Assembly: GCA_027491295.1 (NCBI GenBank)
Contig: JAIXWK010000002.1
Span: 184,032 to 248,031, forward strand
From: Microbacteriaceae bacterium
GTDB taxonomy: Bacteria > Actinomycetota > Actinomycetes > Actinomycetales > Microbacteriaceae
Length of the DNA: 64,000 nt
Reading direction: 5' to 3'
Shown here one piece after another: positions 8,838-20,036 of this stretch. The position numbers were made by a program, and so were the translations under genes. Position 1 is the stretch's first letter. Each line of letters begins with the position of its first letter. The notes under the pieces were generated by a model. The model did no database searches and had not been told where the DNA came from. It was given only the letters and a program-made list of their open reading frames with translations.

Positions 8838-9119
8838 TTAGCCCTTACGTCTCAGGCGCTCAACCTCTGCATCAACATCAGACTCGGTAATTACCTTTTT
8901 CTGACCAGGGCCGTACGCATCGATTCCGGCAAACAGCGCTCCGACTCCCATGCCAAACATGACCCAGATTGGCCAGAAGGAGCTACCTGGGCTGGTCAGA
9001 AACCAAATTCCGGTGCACAGGATGCTCACGCCGACCCAAACGCCGAGGTACTGCTTGAAGTCCTGTTGCTTCTTTAAGCGCTTGTGCGCGAAGTTTCTAA
9101 GGTCTTGATCTTCGCTCAT
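8838..9119 (-). CDS. Small 2TM-domain membrane protein
   Basis: RLKKQQDFKQYLGVWVGVSILCTGIWFLTSPGSSFWPIWVMFGMGVGALFAGI. Confidence 0.7.
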   Translation of the reverse strand: MSEDQDLRNFAHKRLKKQQDFKQYLGVWVGVSILCTGIWFLTSPGSSFWPIWVMFGMGVGALFAGIDAYGPGQKKVITESDVDAEVERLRRKG

Positions 9120-9724
9120 TTGGTGCGCTTTACCTTTGCCTTGACCTCGGATGCGAAGTGCTTAGCCTCGGCCTTGACCTCGTCAACTACCTCATCGACC
9201 TTGTCGCGGGCAATCTTCTCAAAGTCCTTGGCGCTTCTAGCGGCCTCAACCTTTGCGTCAGCTAGCTTGCGACCTAGGCGGTGACCGAGGTCCTTAGCGT
9301 CAACATCGATGTCTAGTTCGTCAACCTTGGTCTTGAGCTGCTCGCCCAACCAGCCGGCCTTCTCGGTTAGCCAGTGGCCCAGCTTCTCACCAGCATCTCC
9401 CAGGGCTTGGGAAAGCTCATCGCCCTCTTCGGCTTCAGCGTCGAAGCCAAGGGATAGGAAATTAATCATCCAGTCTTCGATCTCCTCAAGTGGTTCTGGA
9501 ACCACCGAGTAGAAACGCTTCTGGCCTTCTTCGCGGGCAGCAACCAGGCCGACCTCGCGAAGAGTCTTCAGGTGCTTGGATACGGTTGGTTGGCCCAACT
9601 TGGTGCGCTCAACCAGCTCGGTCACGGTTAGTTCCCCGCTACCACCGGTGAGGTGGGAATCTAGAAGCGTCTCAAGCAGCACGCGTCTAGTTGGATCTGC
9701 AATTGCTTCAAAGATGTCTGCCAT
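9116..9724 (-). CDS. ArsR-family HTH regulator with long charged helical C-terminal tail
   Basis: FEAIADPTRRVLLETLL...LGQPTVSKHLKTLREVGLVAAREEGQKRFYSV; about 100 aa K/E/D/A-rich tail. Confidence 0.88.
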   Translation of the reverse strand: MADIFEAIADPTRRVLLETLLDSHLTGGSGELTVTELVERTKLGQPTVSKHLKTLREVGLVAAREEGQKRFYSVVPEPLEEIEDWMINFLSLGFDAEAEEGDELSQALGDAGEKLGHWLTEKAGWLGEQLKTKVDELDIDVDAKDLGHRLGRKLADAKVEAARSAKDFEKIARDKVDEVVDEVKAEAKHFASEVKAKVKRTK

Positions 9725-9746
9725 GCAATAAGACTATCCATGAATT

Positions 9747-10577
9747 TCAAGAGTTTGCGATTTCCCCAGCCCTTGCAACCGCTGCTTTTAATGACCGCGA
9801 AAAAATGTCTTGCAGATCTGCTTCGTCGAGCGTTGCAATAATCCGCTCGGTGGTGCCGCCGGGGCTAGTTACCTTGCGGCGAAGTTCGCTTGGCTCCTCG
9901 CCTGAGTTCTCAAGCAATTCGACCGAACCGGCAAGAGTCTGGCGGACCATTAGCTTGGCATCCGCCTCGCTAAAGCCCTCGGAGATGGCAACCTTTTCCC
10001 ACTGCTCGATGATGTAGTAAACCCAGGCTGGACCTGAACCAGAGACAGCACTCAGCGCGTCAATCTTTTCCTCTGGAATCACTACCACCGAGCCAACTGC
10101 CTCAAACAAAGCCTTGGCAGCAGCAATCGCTTCAGGAGATGCGGTAGCAGCAGAGGCAAGACCGGTTACGCCCTTACCGACTAGCGCAGGGGTATTTGGC
10201 ATGGTGCGAATCAGGTTTGGGTTCTCATCCAGCACCGCTGCCATGGTGGCAAGTTTGATGCCGGCAGCCATCGAGATAACGACAACATTCTTACCAATCT
10301 CGCCCTTGAGTTCGGTGAGGACATCAACGATTTGGTAGGGCTTTACGCCCAGCACGATTACATCTGCATCGCCTGCCATAAGCGCATTGGCATCCGGTGA
10401 GGTTTCGCCGGCCAAAGCACTAACTCCACGATCGCGCAGGGCCTTTGCTTTCGACTCAGTCCTGGTGGTGGCAGAGATCAATGGCTTTGGGTGGCCGGCA
10501 GCAATTAGGCCATCGAGAACGGCTGAGCCCATTGACCCGCTACCAATAAATGCAATGCGAAGATTGTCCATTTTCAA
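9747..10577 (-). CDS. proC: Pyrroline-5-carboxylate reductase
   Basis: IAFIGSGSMGSAVLDGL, AVSGSGPAWVY, TSPGGTTERI. Confidence 0.95.
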   Translation of the reverse strand: MKMDNLRIAFIGSGSMGSAVLDGLIAAGHPKPLISATTRTESKAKALRDRGVSALAGETSPDANALMAGDADVIVLGVKPYQIVDVLTELKGEIGKNVVVISMAAGIKLATMAAVLDENPNLIRTMPNTPALVGKGVTGLASAATASPEAIAAAKALFEAVGSVVVIPEEKIDALSAVSGSGPAWVYYIIEQWEKVAISEGFSEADAKLMVRQTLAGSVELLENSGEEPSELRRKVTSPGGTTERIIATLDEADLQDIFSRSLKAAVARAGEIANS

Positions 10578-10580
10578 ATC

Positions 10581-11297
10581 CTATGAGCCAAACACCAGTG
10601 GGTAGCCAATAAAGACAACAGCATCCATCAAAAAGTGCGCCAACACCAACGGTGCTACACGCTTTGTTTTGTGGAACCAGAAGGCAAAGACCAAGCCCAT
10701 TACAAAGTTTCCAACGAATGCCGAGAAGCCTTGGTAGGAGTGATAGCTCGCCCTAAACAATGCCGAGAGCACGATCAGCCCCCAGATCGAAACCTCTGGC
10801 TTCCACCTAGATAGCTTGGTCATAAAGAAACCAACGGCGATTACTTCTTCAAGCAATCCCGCCTTTAGCGCAGCAAGCAAAAGAACCGGGATGGTCCACC
10901 AGTTATCACCAAGTGCGCTTGGAGTTACCCTTGCAGTCAAGCCAAGTTCGAGTGCTAGAAAATACAAACCAATACCCGGTATTCCGACTCCAGCAGCAAC
11001 CAGCACAACCTGCCTGAGATCTGACCATTTAGGTTTCAGCCCGAGGCTTATGCCGTCTTGTTTTAGAAAGTAGATCGCCAGCAAAACTGGAACCAATGCC
11101 AGAGCGATGCTCGCAATTTGACTCACCAGGTCTAGCCAAGCTATTTCAGCAAGTGGTCTATTCAGGGTTGCGGTTGCCTTCGCAAGCCCGCCTTCTTGGG
11201 CAAGCTTGCGCAAGAGCGAGATGGTTGACCAGATAGCTGATGCTCCCAGGGACAGCATCAAAACCAGCCAAAACTCGTACTTATGGTTCTTTGTCAC
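10581..11297 (-). CDS. CPBP-family intramembrane protease homologue
   Basis: EEVIAVGFF and HxxMD C-terminal region in a multi-TM protein. Confidence 0.8.
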   Translation of the reverse strand: MTKNHKYEFWLVLMLSLGASAIWSTISLLRKLAQEGGLAKATATLNRPLAEIAWLDLVSQIASIALALVPVLLAIYFLKQDGISLGLKPKWSDLRQVVLVAAGVGIPGIGLYFLALELGLTARVTPSALGDNWWTIPVLLLAALKAGLLEEVIAVGFFMTKLSRWKPEVSIWGLIVLSALFRASYHSYQGFSAFVGNFVMGLVFAFWFHKTKRVAPLVLAHFLMDAVVFIGYPLVFGS

Positions 11298-11364
11298 GTC
11301 TCAACTTTCAACACCAGTGCGTTTGAAGAGTTTAGGTGTCCTAGGTGTGAGTTAGGTTTCATTC

Positions 11365-12675
11365 GTGGCTAAGCAAAAAAGCGAATTCAAGTGTTCAGAG
11401 TGTGGCTGGACCACCGTCAAGTGGGCGGGTCGATGTGGCGAATGCCAGGCCTGGGGCAGCCTCGATGAAACCAGCGGCACAACCAAAGAGGTTCGTGCAA
11501 TAAAACTCAACGAGTCACAAGCCGCTAGGCCCATCACCGAGATCGAAACCGGCGAAAGCGAAAGCCAACCAACCACGGTTGGAGAATTTGACCGAGTCTT
11601 AGGCGGTGGCTTGGTTCCGGGGGCTGCGATTTTGCTATCGGGTGAACCGGGTGTTGGTAAGTCCACCCTGCTACTTGAGGTCGCATCTCGTCTTGCCAAG
11701 CAAGGCAAGAAGGTGCTCTATGTCTCCGCTGAGGAATCTGCCTCGCAGGTAAAACTGCGCGCCCAGCGAACCAACGCGCTCACGCCAAATCTCTACCTTG
11801 CTGCCGAAACCGACTTAGCGACAGTGCTCGGTCAGGTTGAAGCGATTCGCCCAGAACTGTTTATTGTTGACTCGGTTCAGACCGTTGCTTCTAGCGATAT
11901 CGATGGTGTTGCGGGTATGCCGGCTCAGGTTCGCGAGGTTGCAGCCAACCTAATCCGCACCGCGAAGCAAAATGGGATTCCACTATTGCTGGTGGGACAC
12001 GTCACCAAGGACGGCTCGATTGCCGGCCCAAGAACTCTTGAGCACCTAGTAGATGTGGTCTGCCACTTCGAAGGTGATCGACAGACCTCACTGCGCTTTA
12101 TCAGAACCCTAAAGAACCGCTTTGGTCCAACCGATGAGGTCGGCTGCTTCGAGCTAACCGGCGAGGGCATCTTGGAGGTCCCGGACCCAAGCGCACTATT
12201 TGTCTCCGGCTCCCTAAACCCAGTCTCCGGCACCTGCATCACCGTCACAGTTGAGGGCAAGCGCGCGCTCATTGCAGAGATTCAGGCCTTGGTTGTTCAC
12301 TCCACCGCGCCGCAGCCTAGAAGAGTCACCAATGGCGTCGATGCATCGAGAGTCGCCATGATTCTGGCGGTGCTAGAAAGAAGAGCGGGCATCTCAGTCT
12401 CAGACAAAGATGTTTACGTTTCAACCGTCGGTGGAATGAAGATCACCGAACCAGCTGCCGATTTAGCAATTGCGATTGCGATCGCTTCTGCGGTGAAAGA
12501 CAAGCCAGTTAGCCACCAGGTAGCCGCCTTTGGTGAGATCTCACTAGCTGGCGAAATCAGAGGTGTCACCAATGGGTCACAACGCAACCAAGAAGCCCAG
12601 CGTCTTGGACATGCCACGGTGATCGGTGAAAAGGGTCAGCTGGTCAAAGCTGCAATCAACCAAGCAATTAGTTGA
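11365..12675 (+). CDS. radA: DNA repair protein RadA
   Basis: Zn finger FKCSECGWTTVKWAGRCGEC, Walker A GEPGVGKST, KNRFG motif. Confidence 0.96.
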   Translation: MAKQKSEFKCSECGWTTVKWAGRCGECQAWGSLDETSGTTKEVRAIKLNESQAARPITEIETGESESQPTTVGEFDRVLGGGLVPGAAILLSGEPGVGKSTLLLEVASRLAKQGKKVLYVSAEESASQVKLRAQRTNALTPNLYLAAETDLATVLGQVEAIRPELFIVDSVQTVASSDIDGVAGMPAQVREVAANLIRTAKQNGIPLLLVGHVTKDGSIAGPRTLEHLVDVVCHFEGDRQTSLRFIRTLKNRFGPTDEVGCFELTGEGILEVPDPSALFVSGSLNPVSGTCITVTVEGKRALIAEIQALVVHSTAPQPRRVTNGVDASRVAMILAVLERRAGISVSDKDVYVSTVGGMKITEPAADLAIAIAIASAVKDKPVSHQVAAFGEISLAGEIRGVTNGSQRNQEAQRLGHATVIGEKGQLVKAAINQAIS

Positions 12676-13279
12676 GGATGAAGGACTTCTCCTCTGAGAT
12701 AACGCCGTTGACTTCAACCTTGATTTTGTAGGTTGCACCGCCGGTTGGGACCAGGTCATTAGTCTCCGCATTACAGCCATTTTCAGAAGAGTAAACCTTT
12801 TCCCACGGCCCCTTCTGAGCAGAGAATGCCTGGTTCGCTGGCAAAACGACATCGGAGTCTGTTAGACCATCACGAAGACACTGCTTGGAGGACCAATAGG
12901 TCTGGTCTCCAGAAGTAATGGTGAAGAAAGTGCCGCGCAAGCCAACGTTGAACTTGCAGTCTTCCAAGCCGGTGTTGACAATCGAATACCAAATCATTGG
13001 CTGCTCATCAGCACCGAAGGTGTTTAGGGTCTCGGTCTCATTACCGATCATGACCTCAACCTGAACCACTCCCGGCTGGCAAACTGGCGCGTCACCAGCC
13101 GCTGGTGCTATTGCCTCAGCTGAAACCGTTGCCGATTCACTCATTGCTGGAGTAACAGGGGTTGGCGCGGCAGGTCCAAATGGGTTAGCGAACGAAATCC
13201 AACCCCAGACGGCAACGATTAGCACGGCCAATAGGAGAACTCCGCGACGGCGGGCATAGATCTGTTGCTGGGTAGGCAT
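12668..13279 (-). CDS. Membrane-anchored extracytoplasmic protein of unknown function (DUF4232-like)
   Basis: Single N-terminal TM, Ala/Pro linker, Cys-containing beta-rich domain. Confidence 0.6.
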   Translation of the reverse strand: MPTQQQIYARRRGVLLLAVLIVAVWGWISFANPFGPAAPTPVTPAMSESATVSAEAIAPAAGDAPVCQPGVVQVEVMIGNETETLNTFGADEQPMIWYSIVNTGLEDCKFNVGLRGTFFTITSGDQTYWSSKQCLRDGLTDSDVVLPANQAFSAQKGPWEKVYSSENGCNAETNDLVPTGGATYKIKVEVNGVISEEKSFILN

Positions 13280-13292
13280 GTGACAAATCTAG

Positions 13293-13787
13293 TTATAGGT
13301 ATTTGAGCATGCGGGAGTTTCCCAGCGTGTTCTGCTTAACTCTCGCCAAATCCAAAAACTCTGCAACACCTTCGTCGTGCGAGCGAACCATCTCTGCATA
13401 GGTCTCAGTGTCAACTGGCATATCAGAAATCTCTTCAAAACCGTGGCGGCGGAAGAAGTCCACCTCGAAGGTTAGGCAGAAGACTCGGTGAACGCCTAAG
13501 GTCTTCGCGCGCTCCAACAGTTCGCTCAGCATCGCTGCACCCAGGCCCTGACGCTTGTGGCCAAGGTCTACGGCAAGAGTTCTAACCTCAGCCAAGTCCT
13601 GCCACATCACGTGCAGGGCACCAAAGCCAACAACTTCACCATCGAGTTCGGCAACTACAAATTCTTGAATTGATTCGTAAAGCTCGACCATTTCCTTACC
13701 GAGCAAGACGCGTTCAGCGACAAGTGGTTCGGCGATCTTTTGGATGCGCGGAACATCGCTGGTGCGGGCGGAACGAATCAAGAGCAT
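13293..13787 (-). CDS. GNAT amino-acid N-acetyltransferase (actinobacterial ArgA-like)
   Basis: RTLAVDLGHKRQGLGAAMLSELL acetyl-CoA motif; start assigned to internal MLLIRSART. Confidence 0.8.
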   Translation of the reverse strand: MLLIRSARTSDVPRIQKIAEPLVAERVLLGKEMVELYESIQEFVVAELDGEVVGFGALHVMWQDLAEVRTLAVDLGHKRQGLGAAMLSELLERAKTLGVHRVFCLTFEVDFFRRHGFEEISDMPVDTETYAEMVRSHDEGVAEFLDLARVKQNTLGNSRMLKYL

Positions 13788-13805
13788 TGGGCAATTATGG
13801 AGCAA

Positions 13806-14315
13806 TTAGCCCTGAAGTGGGATCAAAACCTCATTGTGCCGAAGGAAAAACGGAGTCCAAGGTCCATCGAACCGGGCGTAAATGGCAGCTCCCGCGACCT
13901 CAATGTTCTTGGCAGCAAGCTTTTCTTTTAGCGCTTTGGCCTTTGAATCAAATAGGGGTTGGCTTGCCAGACCAGAGAACGACACCGCAGCGAACTTGCC
14001 ACCTGGATGCTCGGAAAAACTAAGTGTCTTATCCGAACTGGCCGGCATCTGGCTCATCGACATGCTGGCCGGCATCACAAAAGACGTGACAAATCCCTCG
14101 TCTTTTTGGGCCTGCATCACAGGTGCGGTCATAGCAATTGACTTGCCGGCGTTATTGCCACCGAAGATGTAGTTTGCCAAGCGTCGAAATGACTGGCTTC
14201 CAGCTGTTGACATCGATCCCGACTCGATGGTGCTCACCAGAATGTGTGGTGGGTACTGACGAATCTCGATGTCACCAAGGTTCTCAATGACTTTATAACC
14301 CAGCTTTTCGGTCAT
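13806..14315 (-). CDS. SOUL-family haem-binding-like protein
   Basis: YKVIENLGDIEIRQYPPHILVSTIESG...IAMTAPV. Confidence 0.88.
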   Translation of the reverse strand: MTEKLGYKVIENLGDIEIRQYPPHILVSTIESGSMSTAGSQSFRRLANYIFGGNNAGKSIAMTAPVMQAQKDEGFVTSFVMPASMSMSQMPASSDKTLSFSEHPGGKFAAVSFSGLASQPLFDSKAKALKEKLAAKNIEVAGAAIYARFDGPWTPFFLRHNEVLIPLQG

Positions 14316-16772
14316 TTAGGAAACTACCGACTCTGCTCGCTCCGTTGAGACAAAGCTGAACTCTCCGGAGTTGAAATCAACCAGGATGTCCTGCGAGTTC
14401 TTGATGTCTCCACTGAGAATGCGCTCTGAAATTGCATCTTCGATCTCACGCTGCACAACTCTGCGCAAAGGTCTTGCTCCTAGAGACGGCTCGTAGCCAA
14501 GCTCAATTAGCTTCTCCTTGGCGCTGCTGGTCAGAATCAACTTCAGGTCACGGTCATCCAGACGCAACTGCAGACGCTTGATAAACAAGTCGACAATTAG
14601 CAGCAGCTCCTCGCGGGTGAGCTGTGGGAAGACGATTACCTCATCAACACGGTTTAGGAACTCCGGCTTGAAGTTTTGCTTCAGGGACTCATTCACGCGT
14701 GACTTCATCTGGTCGTAGTCGTTCTTGGAGTCACCTTCCAAAGTAAACCCAAGAGCTCCGCGATTGATCTCTCGGGAGCCGAGGTTGGTGGTCATGATGA
14801 TTACGGTGTTCTTAAAGTCAACAACTCGACCCTGGCCATCGGTTAGACGACCCTCTTCCAAAATCTGAAGTAGCGAGTTGAAGATGTCCGGGTGAGCCTT
14901 TTCGATCTCGTCAAAAAGCACAACGGAGAACGGCTTGCGACGAATCTTCTCGGTTAGCTGTCCACCCTCGTCGTATCCAACGAATCCCGGAGGGGCACCG
15001 AATAGGCGAGACACAGTGTGCTTTTCGCTGTATTCGGACATGTCCAAAGCAACCAAGGCGTCTTCGTCATCGAATAGGAACTCTGCAAGAGCCTTTGCCA
15101 ACTCGGTCTTTCCAACACCGGTAGGGCCGGCGAAGATGAATGATCCAGAAGGACGCTTTGGATCCTTTAGACCCGCACGCTGGCGGCGAATGGTCTTGGA
15201 TAGCGCAGCGATTGCTAGGTCCTGACCGATAACCCGCTGGTGGAGTTCCTGCTCCATGAAAATCAACTTCGCGCCTTCTTCTTCAGAAAGTCGGAACACT
15301 GGAATGCCGGTTGCCTGCGCGAGTACCTCTGCGATTAGGCCCTCGTCAACGATGCCAGGCTTTTGGACATTGCCCTCACGGAATTCCTTCTCCATGCGCA
15401 TCTTCTCGGCGGTGAGCTTCTTCTCCTCATCGCGCTTGGTGGCTGCAAGTTCGAAGTCCTGGTCCGCAATTGCCTGCTCCTTGGCCTTCTTTACAACCGA
15501 GACCTTGTCTTCCATCTCGCGAAGTTCCGGTGGGGAAGATAGGAAGCTGAGGCGCAATCTTGCACCGGCCTCATCGATTAGGTCAATCGCCTTGTCCGGT
15601 AGGAAGCGATCTGAAACATAGCGGTCAGACATTGCAACGGCTGCAACAATCGCTGCGTCGGTGATTGAAACCTTGTGGTGAGCTTCGTAGCGATCGCGCA
15701 ATCCCTTGAGGATGTTGATTGCCATCGCAGGGGTAGGTTCTGCAACCTGGACCGACTGGAAGCGACGAACCAGAGCTGCATCTTTTTCAAAGTGCTTGCG
15801 GTACTCATCCAAGGTGGTGGCACCAATGGTCTGCAGTTCACCGCGAGCCAACATTGGCTTGAGGATAGAGGCTGCATCGATTGCACCTTCGGCCGCTCCA
15901 GCACCAACCAGGGTGTGAATCTCATCGATGAAGGTGATGATGTCACCGCGGGTGCGGATCTCCTTGGTTACCTTCTTGAGGCGCTCCTCGAAGTCACCGC
16001 GGTAGCGAGAACCAGCGATCAGGCTTCCCATATCCAGGGTGTAAACCTGCTTGCCGCGAAGGGTCTCTGGCACGTTGTTAGAAACAATCGCCTGAGCAAG
16101 ACCTTCAACAACCGCGGTCTTACCAACACCTGGCTCACCGATCAAGATTGGGTTGTTCTTGGTTCGGCGAGAAAGAATCTGCATTACGCGTTCAATTTCG
16201 CGTTCACGACCAACAACCGGGTCCAACTTGCCCTCGGCAGCTGCCTGGGTGAGGTTGCGACCGTACTGGTCCAAAATCTGTGAGCCCTTTGGCTGCGGGT
16301 TGGTCTCGCCGCCAACTGCGACAGACTCCTTGCCCTGGTAGCCGGAGAGTAGCTGAATAACCTGCTGGCGAACCTTATTGGTATCTGCACCCAACTTGGT
16401 TAGTACCTGAGCTGCGACACCCTCGCCCTCGCGAATCAGTCCAAGCAGCAGGTGCTCGGTGCCGATGTAGCTGTGACCCAGCTGCAGAGCCTCGCGAAGC
16501 GATAGCTCTAGAACCTTCTTGGCTCTCGGGGTAAATGGAATGTGACCGGATGGTGCCTGCTGACCCTGACCGATGATCTCCTGGACCTGCTCACGAACCT
16601 GCTCTAGGTTGATGCCGAGCGCTTCTAGCGCCTTGGCCGCAACGCCTTCACCCTCGTGGATCAATCCGAGCAGAATGTGCTCGGTGCCGATGTAGTTGTG
16701 ATTTAGAAGCTTGGCCTCTTCTTGGGCAAGCACGACCACGCGTCGGGCCTTGTCGGTAAATTTCTCGAACAA
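14316..16772 (-). CDS. clpC: ATP-dependent Clp protease ATP-binding subunit ClpC
   Basis: Two AAA domains, Clp N-domain repeats, UVR region; 818 aa. Confidence 0.97.
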   Translation of the reverse strand: MFEKFTDKARRVVVLAQEEAKLLNHNYIGTEHILLGLIHEGEGVAAKALEALGINLEQVREQVQEIIGQGQQAPSGHIPFTPRAKKVLELSLREALQLGHSYIGTEHLLLGLIREGEGVAAQVLTKLGADTNKVRQQVIQLLSGYQGKESVAVGGETNPQPKGSQILDQYGRNLTQAAAEGKLDPVVGREREIERVMQILSRRTKNNPILIGEPGVGKTAVVEGLAQAIVSNNVPETLRGKQVYTLDMGSLIAGSRYRGDFEERLKKVTKEIRTRGDIITFIDEIHTLVGAGAAEGAIDAASILKPMLARGELQTIGATTLDEYRKHFEKDAALVRRFQSVQVAEPTPAMAINILKGLRDRYEAHHKVSITDAAIVAAVAMSDRYVSDRFLPDKAIDLIDEAGARLRLSFLSSPPELREMEDKVSVVKKAKEQAIADQDFELAATKRDEEKKLTAEKMRMEKEFREGNVQKPGIVDEGLIAEVLAQATGIPVFRLSEEEGAKLIFMEQELHQRVIGQDLAIAALSKTIRRQRAGLKDPKRPSGSFIFAGPTGVGKTELAKALAEFLFDDEDALVALDMSEYSEKHTVSRLFGAPPGFVGYDEGGQLTEKIRRKPFSVVLFDEIEKAHPDIFNSLLQILEEGRLTDGQGRVVDFKNTVIIMTTNLGSREINRGALGFTLEGDSKNDYDQMKSRVNESLKQNFKPEFLNRVDEVIVFPQLTREELLLIVDLFIKRLQLRLDDRDLKLILTSSAKEKLIELGYEPSLGARPLRRVVQREIEDAISERILSGDIKNSQDILVDFNSGEFSFVSTERAESVVS

Positions 16773-16826
16773 GTTGGCACCTCCAAAATCTCTAATGGAA
16801 ATGCTAGGTGGCGATTGGGGTAACTA

Positions 16827-17012
16827 CTAGGGCTGTTCGCCCAAGGCGTTAGCGCGCTTTGCACGCTCTTCTGCCTCGATCTTGGCGTAGGTGTCGCGCT
16901 CACCCTTATCGGCTCTCAAAATTGACCGCAGCATAATCCAAAACAACACACCAACTAGTGCCGGTGGAATCAAGGAAATCATCGCGTCTAACAGCATGTC
17001 GGTGGGGTTCAT
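16827..17012 (-). CDS. Small membrane protein of unknown function
   Basis: 61 aa with one TM, between lysS and clpC. Confidence 0.6.
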   Translation of the reverse strand: MNPTDMLLDAMISLIPPALVGVLFWIMLRSILRADKGERDTYAKIEAEERAKRANALGEQP

Positions 17013-17017
17013 GATCT

Positions 17018-18502
17018 TTACTTCACCAGCGGGAACAGGATAGTTTCGCGAATACCCAAACCGGTCAGGCTCATTAGCAGGCGGTCAATACCCATGCCCA
17101 TTCCGCCCGAGGGTGGCATACCAAACTCCAAAGCCTTGAGGAATTCCTCATCTAGCTTCATCGCCTCTGGGTCACCGGACTTGGCAAGTTCCATCTGAGC
17201 CATAAAGCGCTCACGCTGAACCACAGGGTCAACCAGCTCTGAGTAACCGGTGGCCTGCTCGAAGCCGCGAATGTAAAGGTCCCACTTCTCAACTACACCT
17301 GAGATTGAGCGGTGGTCACGAGTCAAAGGTGAGGTGTCAACTGGGAAGTCGGTCACGAAAGTCGGACGGTCCAGACCAGGCTTTACAAAGTGCTCCCAGA
17401 GTTCCTCGACATACTTACCGTGCAGCGGGTGCTCGATATCAATCTCGACACTCTTTGCAAGCTTTTTGAGTTCAGCCATGTCGGTAGCCGGAGTGATCTC
17501 AACACCAGCGGCCTCAGAAAGTGAGTGGAACATCGAGATCTTTGGCCAGGAACCGCCAAGGTCATTTTCGGTACCGTCATCGAGCGCTACCTGGTGGGTG
17601 CCAAAGACATCCATAGCGGCATTTTGGATTAGCTCTTGGGTGAGTTCTGCCATGGTGTGGTAGTCACCGTAGGCCTCATAGGCCTCGAGCATGGCAAACT
17701 CCGGAGAATGAGTGCGGTCAGCACCCTCGTTTCTAAAGTTGCGGTTTACCTCGAAGACTCGCTCTAGGCCTCCAACGACAGCACGCTTTAGAAATAGCTC
17801 AGGCGCGATACGAAGAAATAGCTCGGTATCAAAAGCATTCGAGTGGGTCTTGAACGGACGTGCCGAAGCACCGCCGTGGACAACCTGCAGCATTGGAGTC
17901 TCGATCTCCATGAATGCTCGGTTTGCAAAAGTGTTTCGAATCGACTGCATAACCTGAGCGCGAATCTTCACTACCTCGCGAGCGCGGTCACGAACGATTA
18001 GGTCGATGTAGCGGTGGCGAACTCGGAACTCTTCACCCAATTCGTTGTGCAGGTTAGGTAGCGGCCTGATGGTCTTAGCCGCCATCAACCACTCGTCCGC
18101 CAAAATGCTGAGCTCACCGCGCTTGGAGGTTATTACCTCACCGCGAACAAAGACGTGGTCACCAAGGTCAACCAGTTCTTTCCAAGACTCAAGGGTTTCT
18201 TCGCCCACCTTGTCTAGGGAGATCATGGCCTGGATTCGCTCGCCGGTTCCGGCCTGCAGGGTGGCAAAGCAAAGCTTTCCGGTGTTGCGCAGAAACATGA
18301 TTCGACCGGCTACCGAGACCTCATCGCCGGTAGAAATATCTGCCTCAAGGTTTGGATAGTGAGCGCGGACTGCCTCAATGGTGTGAGTGATAGGAAGCGA
18401 AACCGGGTAAGCGGACGAGACCTGGTTTAGTCGCTCACGCTTTTGCATGCGAACGGCAATCTGCTCTGGAAGGTCGTCGACCTCAATCTCTTGCTCGCTC
18501 AC
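17018..18502 (-). CDS. lysS: Lysine--tRNA ligase
   Basis: Class II LysRS motifs; [12 protein letters not shown]. Confidence 0.96.
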   Translation of the reverse strand: MSEQEIEVDDLPEQIAVRMQKRERLNQVSSAYPVSLPITHTIEAVRAHYPNLEADISTGDEVSVAGRIMFLRNTGKLCFATLQAGTGERIQAMISLDKVGEETLESWKELVDLGDHVFVRGEVITSKRGELSILADEWLMAAKTIRPLPNLHNELGEEFRVRHRYIDLIVRDRAREVVKIRAQVMQSIRNTFANRAFMEIETPMLQVVHGGASARPFKTHSNAFDTELFLRIAPELFLKRAVVGGLERVFEVNRNFRNEGADRTHSPEFAMLEAYEAYGDYHTMAELTQELIQNAAMDVFGTHQVALDDGTENDLGGSWPKISMFHSLSEAAGVEITPATDMAELKKLAKSVEIDIEHPLHGKYVEELWEHFVKPGLDRPTFVTDFPVDTSPLTRDHRSISGVVEKWDLYIRGFEQATGYSELVDPVVQRERFMAQMELAKSGDPEAMKLDEEFLKALEFGMPPSGGMGMGIDRLLMSLTGLGIRETILFPLVK

Positions 18503-19347
18503 GATTTCCTATCGATATACACATTGTCAATTAGTCGAACCTCGCCCACCTTGGCCGCCACAATTAGCGCTGCCCTGGTAAGTCCTGGTTCGGTTGGTTC
18601 AAAGCTATCCGCATCGACTAGCTCTAGATACTCAAGTTTAGCCTCAGGGGAAATCTCCGCTCTAGCTAGCTCCAGCACTTGTTGTCTAGTGCTGCCTTTT
18701 TCTCCGGCAAATAAAGCCTTACTCAACGACAGTGCCGCTGGCATGTCCTGGGCGGTTAGGAACTTGTTTCTTGAAGAAAGTGCAAGTCCGGACTCATTGC
18801 GAGTGGTCTCACCAACCACCAACTCAATCGGAGCGCGGCGCCCGGAACTAATCTGCTCGCTCAGCATCTGCTTCACAAGCGCGACCTGCTGGGCATCTTT
18901 TTGTCCAAAGAAAACACAGTCCGGCTCAACAATGTCAAATAGTCGATTCACAACGGTCAACATTCCATCAAAGTGACCTGGGCGAGATTCCCCCTCAAAC
19001 TTTTCCCCAATAGCGCCTGCGGTTAGCTGCTTTACCGGAGAAGATGCCGGATAAACCTCAGCAGGGCTGGGTGAAAACAGGACATCGACATCGTGGTCCG
19101 AAAGCAAATTGGCATCGATTCCCAAGGTCCTGGGGTAGATGTCGAAATCCTCATTGGCACCAAACTGCAGTGGATTCACAAAGACCGAAACCACCACAAA
19201 ATCACAGCGCTGTTGAGCAAGCTGAACGAGAGAGAGGTGACCCTGGTGCAGTGCTCCCATGGTTGGCACAAAACCAATTCGTGCGCCGGCGCTTCGCTTC
19301 TGCGAGATCAATTGGCGAAGTTCTGATACCGAGTGAATTAGTTGCAT
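18499..19347 (-). CDS. panC: Pantoate--beta-alanine ligase
   Basis: [25 protein letters not shown]. Confidence 0.96.
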   Translation of the reverse strand: MQLIHSVSELRQLISQKRSAGARIGFVPTMGALHQGHLSLVQLAQQRCDFVVVSVFVNPLQFGANEDFDIYPRTLGIDANLLSDHDVDVLFSPSPAEVYPASSPVKQLTAGAIGEKFEGESRPGHFDGMLTVVNRLFDIVEPDCVFFGQKDAQQVALVKQMLSEQISSGRRAPIELVVGETTRNESGLALSSRNKFLTAQDMPAALSLSKALFAGEKGSTRQQVLELARAEISPEAKLEYLELVDADSFEPTEPGLTRAALIVAAKVGEVRLIDNVYIDRKS

Positions 19348-20036
19348 TAGATCAGGTCCTCAGGATCTAAAGGGGCAACCGGCTGATACAGCGCTTTATC
19401 AACGGCACTTCTCACAACCGGCCCAATCAGCTTGGCAGGAGCCTCAACGCCAGCTTCCTCCAAGATTCCAATCGCCTGCTGAACCACCAGTGATGAGAAG
19501 CTACTCGCCACCTCGAATGCCTCGGCATAGGCAGCACGCTGATGTTCTTGAACCACCAGCGGTTCACCGCCGAGCTCGATTGCCAATGCCTGCGCGATTG
19601 GCAAAAGCATCTCGGGAGCGCTGATCGCAATCGTGCTGTTCTTCAAAACCAGTAGGTCCATGCTGGTTCCTGAGAAGTGCATCACCGGATGCAGCGCAAT
19701 CGGAACCGCCCCTAACTGAGCAGCCGAAGCCAGCACTCCGTAACCGCGCAGTGGTGAGAGGTGAGCGACTAGTTTCTTTGGACCAAAAAGCCCAAGGTCA
19801 GTCAAACCATCACAAACAATTTCGACATCGGCATATGGAACCGCGAGTAGCACCAGGTCGGCATCCTCGGCAACGGCTGCCATTCCCGCGATTGGCAAAT
19901 CAGGTAGCAGGGTCTCGACTCGCTCAATTGCCTCTGGAGAGTCGACAGCTGCGCCAACTAATTCGTGGCCAGCCTGAGCCCAAGCCTTTGCTAAAACAGG
20001 TCCGGCTGGCTCGTTGCCTACGAAACCGATCTTCAC
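19347..20036 (-). CDS. Rossmann-like / DUF2520 domain protein
   Basis: Adjacent to panC; IGFVGNEPAGPVLAKAWAQAGH, ALHPVMHFSGT. Confidence 0.85.
   Translation of the reverse strand: MKIGFVGNEPAGPVLAKAWAQAGHELVGAAVDSPEAIERVETLLPDLPIAGMAAVAEDADLVLLAVPYADVEIVCDGLTDLGLFGPKKLVAHLSPLRGYGVLASAAQLGAVPIALHPVMHFSGTSMDLLVLKNSTIAISAPEMLLPIAQALAIELGGEPLVVQEHQRAAYAEAFEVASSFSSLVVQQAIGILEEAGVEAPAKLIGPVVRSAVDKALYQPVAPLDPEDLI

Noticed and set aside
11352-11708. 118-aa ORF on - strand over the start of radA
   Set aside because: Antisense shadow of a clear radA coding region
15675-16283. 202-aa ORF on + strand
   Set aside because: Antisense to well-supported clpC; arises from codon bias, no recognisable motif
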